The notes below the pieces were generated by a model. It was not told the DNA's origin and did not search any database. It was given only the letters and a program-made list of their open reading frames with translations. A stretch of DNA of 64,000 bases, from assembly GCA_019054805.1 (NCBI GenBank), contig JAHQIY010000002.1, positions 4,650,001 to 4,714,000 of the forward strand, given 5' to 3'. The translations under genes and the position numbers were made by a program. This DNA comes from Brachionus manjavacas (taxonomy: Eukaryota > Rotifera > Eurotatoria > Ploima > Brachionidae). Position 1 is the stretch's first letter. Every line of letters starts with the position of its first letter. Shown here in pieces: positions 58,140-64,000 of this stretch.

Positions 58140-59150
58140 TATCTCTATTTAACAATTTATCTAAACATTAAGATCGATTAATTAGGATTTAGTTATTAAA
58201 TAAACTAGACAACATAAAACGTTTGCTAAGAGTGAATCAAAGCAAAAACCTCGATCAATTGAAAACGGACAAAATAGAAATTTATTTTAGCTCTTTGGTT
58301 AAGTTTTACCATTTGATTATGAACCAAATGCAAACAAAGCAAAAATATTGTTAACCTTAACCATGCAGTTTTTTAATCTATCTATGGGTAGAGAGTTTTG
58401 AATGCATGCAATTTAAGGTTTATAAATTAAAAAATTAATTTAATTCATACATAAAGACATGACTTGGTTTAAATCTGCAGTTTTTGATACTGATTTAAAG
58501 TCAGGTTTATTTCAAAACATTTTATTTAAAATTTTTTCGTTTTTTAGCGTGTAGAAAATTTGTCTAAAATAAAATTTATAAATTTATAATTTAGTCTTTT
58601 TTTGATAAAAAATTAGAAAAAAAATCATGTTTCAGTTTTTTTATGGGCTAGTAAAAAAACAATTTATAAATTATCAAAATCTAGACTAAAATTTAAACAT
58701 AAAAATATTAACTCATTTTAAAAATAAGTAAATCATCAAAATAAAACATTAAGAGATGTCTAATAAAATAATCAAAAATCAACGATTTATTAATAATTAT
58801 TTTCAACTAATTTTAAGCCTCATAGAAAAAGATATTAGAGCAATTAAGTTAACTAAAGTAAATGCAGTTAAAATTAGAGAATTTAAAATGGCCAAAAGAG
58901 TCAAAAATTTAGAATTTTTGAAAGTCTCTATTTTTTATACCTTAATCTTTAGCTTGAACAAAGTCAAACACTGTACATTATTACATTAGGAGATGAACTA
59001 AATATATGTTTAAAATTAATTTATTATGTTTCTTTGTACCATGGTTTGGAGGGTAATTACTCAAAAAGAGATTTTTTTAGGCTATCGTACATTTTAGTGT
59101 GTTTTAAAAAATTTAATTAAAAAAAAATCCTTATAAATTTTAAATTTTCA
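58140..59150. other. Upstream flank of RACK1
   Basis: Presumed promoter and 5' UTR next to 58140, then A+T-rich sequence. The open frame 58756-58989 is Lys/Ile/Asn-rich and unsupported. Confidence 0.35.
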
Positions 59151-59460
59151 GTAATCGGCTTTTATCGATTATATAATTATCTCAAGTTTTTTGATAAAAT
59201 ACTAAGAATGGACTATTTCAATAATTTTCAAAGTCACAATGTTAATCAACAGGCTAGCTCATGTCCATAAATGACACTTCATTTATTTACAATAAAATTT
59301 TAATTTTGTTAAAAAATAATTTAATATTTTAATGTTTAAATTTAAATTTTTAAATTTTTTTACAAATCTGTAAAAATATAGTTGATATAATTAATATATA
59401 TTGAAAGCTTATGTGTAGAAAAGTTCAACATTGACCTCTTGATCACAAAGCTATTATTTA
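59151..59460 (+). repeat. Interspersed repeat family R, copy 3
   Basis: Starts GTAATCGGCT, then AATGTTAATCAACAGGCTAG, CATGTCCATAAATGACACTT and CATTTATTT, ending with GACCTCTTGATCACAAAGCT. The longest copy in the window. Confidence 0.6.
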
Positions 59461-60452
59461 ATCCGGAGTAAAAAAATTAAAATTTTTTTTCTACCTTGCT
59501 TATTTTTAGATTCTTACTTTTCCTTAAATTATTACTTAAATTTCAAGAGTCATTTTTTAGCAATTAAACTTTAAGATATTTAGGTGAAACAATATTTTAT
59601 AGCAAAAAGATATTCTTAAAAATTGTTTACATGATTGCAATTTTGAGAATCAAATTTATATCTAAACAACAGCTAAAATATTGAAAAATAAAAGCTTTTA
59701 GCCAGTTTAATTAACTAAAGCTCTGGCGTTTTTTATTTTTTGTTTAAGTTCTATGAAACAAAATTCACAGTGCCTCATTTTTGAATTTTATCAATCGATC
59801 GGAATGGATTGCATTAACATCAGCTGCTCTAAAGCTTCAAGGCACAGATCTTTAACATGGATATAAATTTCACAAATTTCTAAATTTTTCTAATTTTCCA
59901 AGGTTATTCCTTCTAATACACTTTGCTGAGTCCACAAGACTCCGGAATATTGATCATCATAATTACTTATTTAAAAATTCAATTAATTCTGTAGGTGCCT
60001 ATTTTGTATGCCTTCTAAGTCCATAAATACTTTTTTTTTGGAATTGTTTTGTGTCTATTTTCTTTTTTGTACAATTCAAAAAAAGTCAGAATTTAGATCA
60101 AACAGAGTGGATTGCTTGTAAAGGGAATTTTCAATTTTTTTTCAGATTATTTTAAAACATGTTTTGTATTTTATGCAACACAAAACTTTAAAATTAATAA
60201 GAATTTAAAAAACAGACAAAATTTTTATTTTTCTTTCTAAGTCATGCTCCTAGTAATATTTATAAACTATGTAGCAAAGACGTCTGTTTTTAATGGATTG
60301 AAAATTTATCTTGAGGAAAATTTCCGAATTTCCGAAGCTGAAAAAGTTTTAAAAAAAATCTTATATATAAATTTTATTTAATTTAGAATTTTTGATTAGA
60401 AATTAATCATATAAAAATAAATAACTCGGCAAAAAAATTTTCGTTAAAAAAT
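59461..60452. other. Intergenic stretch between repeat R and CEP57
   Basis: Includes CEP57 3' UTR with a minus-strand polyadenylation signal at 60373-60378. A minus-strand coding-like remnant lies around 59770-60040 (see findings). No intact gene. Confidence 0.35.
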
Positions 60453-62002
60453 TCAAGTTAAAATTGTTTGTTTTAAGTGTTTGATTTCTTTTAAGAGAGT
60501 TAAATTTTTCAAATGATTAGAACACATTGAACTATTCGCTTGATCACACACATTACTTCCATTGAATTTGTTTGGCAAACTTTTAGTTGAACTGAGGCCT
60601 TTTTTGTTCGAATGTCCACAATTTAAATCATCATTATCTAAATTGTTTTCTTTGTTTCGATTAATTTTCTTTAAAAATTTTTTTTTTAAATATTCATAAT
60701 TAAAGCCAAATTAAAATAAATACCCTTTGATTTTTTTGGTATTTTTTAACCTTCTCAATTTGCCTAGTTTTGATTCGAATTTTTTTTTTAAGTAAATCAA
60801 CTTGGCGCTCTATTTCGTTACGTAGCTCATAGTCATCACAATTCATTATTAGTTTGGTCTTTTCATACTGATGTCTAAATGCGAAAAAATAAGCTTAGAA
60901 AAAAATTTTTTTTTTCCAAAATTCGTACAATACTAGTTTGGTGTATTCTTCTTGGAGAATACATAAAAGTTCATCAAAGTCTATTTGACTGGCAGAAGTA
61001 GAAGAATCGTTTGAATACAGTGAATCAAGAGAAACAATTTCAACATTTGAACTATTTTTGTCCACTTCAAAGTCCAGTTCATTCTCGGCAAAATTTTTCT
61101 CACAATTTATAATTTGGTTCCTGGAGCCATTTGATCTTGATCTATTTCTCGCTTGACAGCTGCCTTCACCACTATTTACAGTTTGGAATTTTTTCGGGCT
61201 GCATATTTTAAACAATGAACGAATATTTTGTATATTAACCCCTAAATTATGACTTGGACTAACTGACTAGAAAATTTTTAAATTTTAAAAATTGAGAAGA
61301 AAATTTTTTTTAAATTTTAATCACTTTTCCGACAATAAAGGGTATTTCAACTTTTTGATTACTAGAACGCTGAACATGAGCACTTCTTGATCTAACCATG
61401 CAATTTCGCTCTGGCGATTTTGTCTTAGACCGCTTGGGTTTAATTACCAAACTTTCACAATTAGACAACTCACTTGGACAGATTTTAGTCTTTCTTTTAG
61501 ACTGACCGCTCTCGGGCTCGTCTTTTACGTGATTCAAAATTTTTTTCATTTTTTCCAATTGTCTCTCTAGCTCATTGACACGGCTCTCAGTAGACATGGT
61601 CTTTTCACTTATTTGTTCAATATTTTTCAAATGGTAGCCTAAACAACACGATGTTGGACGATCTAGTACAAGACGGTGCGATTCGGGATGCATCTGGTCT
61701 GACGATGGTGAGAATAAAATTTCGGAATTTTTTGCTTCCGTGTAATTGATGGGATACGCAGCATAAACATTTGAGCTTCCAGGGGTGGTATCTTGCTCAA
61801 TTTTTTTCAGCTTTGACTGCATTTTTTTGAGTGCATGCAAAATTGCGGCCCTGTTACTTTCTGGGAATGCTTTGCTCTGTGGTTTTTTGAGCTCAAGGTG
61901 ACTATTGATGAAAGGCTTGTTGTTTGGATAGGGAATAAAAGAGGTGACAGATAGACCATCGTCAACAGATGGCTGCTCGGCTTCTTCTTCTCGACCAACC
62001 AT
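60453..62002 (-). CDS. CEP57: CEP57 (translokin) centrosomal protein
   Basis: Minus-strand exons 62002-61325, 61266-60929, 60874-60724 and 60668-60453; 460 residues. Junctions are GT-AG with phases 0, 2 and 0. CEP57 is a pericentriolar coiled-coil protein that links to microtubules and supports centriole cohesion. The N-terminal signature is FIPYPNNKPFINSHLELKK then FPESNRAAILHALKKMQ (residues 22-62). A coiled coil follows at about 125-160 (STESRVNELERQLEKMKKIL). IPFIVGK spliced to SVSPSHN reproduces the conserved PFVAGKSTSPSH-type block. The Cep57 microtubule-binding region covers DFDELLCILQEEY onward through IEKVKKYQ, and the end NLTLLKEIKHLKQ matches the family C-terminus. The central coiled coil is much shorter than in vertebrates. 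ATG 62002 was chosen as the only ATG before the signature. Confidence 0.93.
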
Positions 62003-63404
62003 TGTTTTAATCAAAATTCTATCAAGTAAAAAAGTTAAAACTTTTGACGCTTCAAATCACCAAACTGGTCTTATCAAATTAGCAAAAACAAATATTAATA
62101 AATTTTCAACTGAAGAAATTTGAGAGCTTTGCATACACGTAATGAAAACTCGAATTAGTTAGTCACTGATTAAGAGCTAGTTGTTGAGGCAGTCAGTTGT
62201 TTTTAGTCAATCTACCAATGGCTCGTTTGATCTCTCTCTAAAACAACAACAAATGAACATAATTTCTCTAGATTAATTTAATTAATTTGAAATAATTTCA
62301 TTTTAATATTATAGTTACCAATTCAAAAAAAAATAAAATAAAAATGGCTTATTTGCTTATCTATTATAAAAAGAACCAATGACTACGAATAGAGTCCTCC
62401 GTCAAAAATGAATTTTTTGGCAAAGAGAAGATTTCTAAAATAAATTTCTATAGCAAACAATATTGATTTTTTTAGGCACCACTTGTTATTAATATTTAAA
62501 CTTCTGAATGAGAAAAAAATTAAAATAGCCTATTTAATTCTTAACCCAATTTAGAGCAGGTTCGATGGCGTATTTAGATCAATATCAGGGATGATAAATC
62601 AATATTAGTTTGCTATTAGTAAACAAAATAAAATAAAAAAATAAAAATAAGGGGTTTTAAAAAATTGAATATTTTGACATGCCTTAAGATTGATTTTGGA
62701 AAAAGAAATATTTATCACTATTTTACTGCTGGGCTTAAAACTAAAAAAATTGTACCCAAAAATTTTTGAGACTGAGTGGGCTTAGCTGAATGAGGTTATT
62801 TTTTTTGTTTAATAGAAATTTTGAAAATAATCACAAGTTTCTATTGATTTAATTTGAAAGGCTTTTGTAAAATTTGTGAGACAGTTCAAACTTAATGACG
62901 ATGACGAAATAAACAAAGCCTAATCAGTAACATTATTAAATTTTTGCTCAAATTTCGAGTCAAGTTATTTTTTGGTTTCGAAATATTTCATTAAAATTTA
63001 TATTGAATTTTATTCTTGTTCTAAAAATGACTGGTGTTTTAAGAATTGTTTTTTTTTGATTGAGTGGCCAGGTCGTTATTAGCTTTCTTAAACAACTGGA
63101 GCAACAATAGCACAAGTTTGAATTTAAAAAATATAAATTACCAAGAGAAAGAAACGAATTAGAGAGAGAGTTTAATTTTTTGAAATAAAATGAAAAACAT
63201 AGAATTTATTTTGATTTTTGGCTTTAGTTGATTTTGATCTTTACAATAGAGTTATGTAAAAAGTCATTCAAATCAAGCCTGGAGAATTTGTGTCATAACT
63301 TTTAATTGATTCCCGCGGCAAATCAAAAGTCAAAGGGGACCAAGTAATCAAAATAATTATTATTCAATATTGAGCATTGCCTAATGCCGAGGTGAAATTT
63401 TTTT
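62003..63404. other. Upstream flank of CEP57
   Basis: Promoter and 5' UTR expected next to 62003; 62100-62280 is less A+T-biased. The remainder is featureless A+T-rich DNA. Confidence 0.35.
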
Positions 63405-63960
63405 GTTAGCTTGATTTTTTTTTTAAAAGAAAAAGTAATTACAAGGAAATTAAGTTTCATACCCCACCTAAAGCACATTGAAAAAAGAATAGCAATTAAA
63501 ATTATTAGCGCTGGGTTAAGGCTTTTAATTTTCAAATCTATGATCCGATCAATTTTCGACTACAGCTTTGTGATTTACCAAGTTGGGTCACCGAGTTTCA
63601 AATCAAGATTTCAAAAAATACAGGACTAAATACTTAGACACATAAAGTTCCTTCCACTCAAGACATCAATTTTTCACATACACCAAAGCCTTAAAATTGA
63701 CCAAGTTAAAGAACGAATGAATAAACTTTTTATCAATTACTGTAAAAAACAAAACACTCCAAATTTTTTGATTAGAGAATTAACTAGATAATTATTATTT
63801 TTTTTTTTTTTTTCGTTTTTTTTACAACTCTTTTATCTGTAATTTTAATTATTTTATTTTATATTTAATCTCTAAAGAATGCAGGCTGAAAAGAGGATCT
63901 TTTGCCGCTCGGATAAGCCTGTGGACTTCCTCTACAAAATTATTCTATTAATAATAAATA
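63405..63960 (+). pseudogene. LINE relic, C-terminal domain and 3' tail
   Basis: Plus-strand frame reads FIPHLKHIEKRIAIKIISAG, LLIFKSMIRSIFDYSFVIYQ and FQKIQD, a stop near 63627, then in the same frame ILRHIKFLPLKTSIFHIHQS and DQVKERMNKLFINYC to a stop near 63790. This is the post-RT region of jockey/I-type LINEs (K-S-x-I-R-S-x-x-D-Y). A stem-forming segment at 63884-63935 and an AATAATAAATAATAA-like tail follow, so the 3' end appears complete. Confidence 0.75.
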
Positions 63961-64000
63961 ATAAGAGGAAATTTCAATAAATTCTAAATAGAAAATTGGG

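Noticed and set aside
60724-61324. CEP57 as a pseudogene because of in-frame stops
   Set aside because: All stops fall in short GT-AG introns whose removal restores family motifs across the junctions.

Overview
The window is eukaryotic nuclear DNA from an animal. It is strongly A+T-rich (by eye about three quarters A+T) and carries spliced metazoan genes: HSPBAP1, UTP3/SAS10, RACK1 and CEP57 orthologues, a three-Ig cell-surface protein and a TALE homeobox gene. Many introns are only 46-65 bp, others exceed 1 kb. Dense non-LTR retrotransposon debris and a divergent TALE homeobox suggest a spiralian such as a monogonont rotifer, but this is inference; nothing in the window fixes the taxon.

Layout. 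1-4047: 3' part of an HSPBAP1-like JmjC gene, followed 94 bp later on the same strand by UTP3. 4229-4980: MITE-like repeat and an RTE-like LINE relic. 6852-7370: intronless cupin_5 (DUF985) gene. 11555-17435: Ig-superfamily gene with a 4.4-kb first intron. 19977-22055: repeats, including three evenly spaced LINE 3' tails. 23877-26481: TALE homeobox gene whose second intron holds a tandem array of inverted-repeat units. 27035-43500: transposon graveyard with several CR1/jockey-type LINE relics on both strands (one nested insertion with an 18-bp target duplication), a tRNA-like SINE, and four non-autonomous DNA elements with readable ends (Tc1/mariner-like, two hAT-like, one MULE-like). 43500-53037: mostly featureless A+T-rich DNA with retroelement tails and a two-copy repeat whose hairpin shows a paired base change. 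53038-54009: intronless FkbM-family methyltransferase. 57060-58139 (-): RACK1. 60453-62002 (-): CEP57. 63405-63960: LINE relic.

No operon-like functional grouping is evident. The genes serve general roles: ribosome biogenesis (UTP3), ribosome-associated signalling (RACK1), centrosome (CEP57), cell adhesion (Ig gene) and transcription (homeobox). Exon junctions were placed by hand from GT-AG sites, reading phase and remembered family similarity; no alignment or transcript evidence was available.
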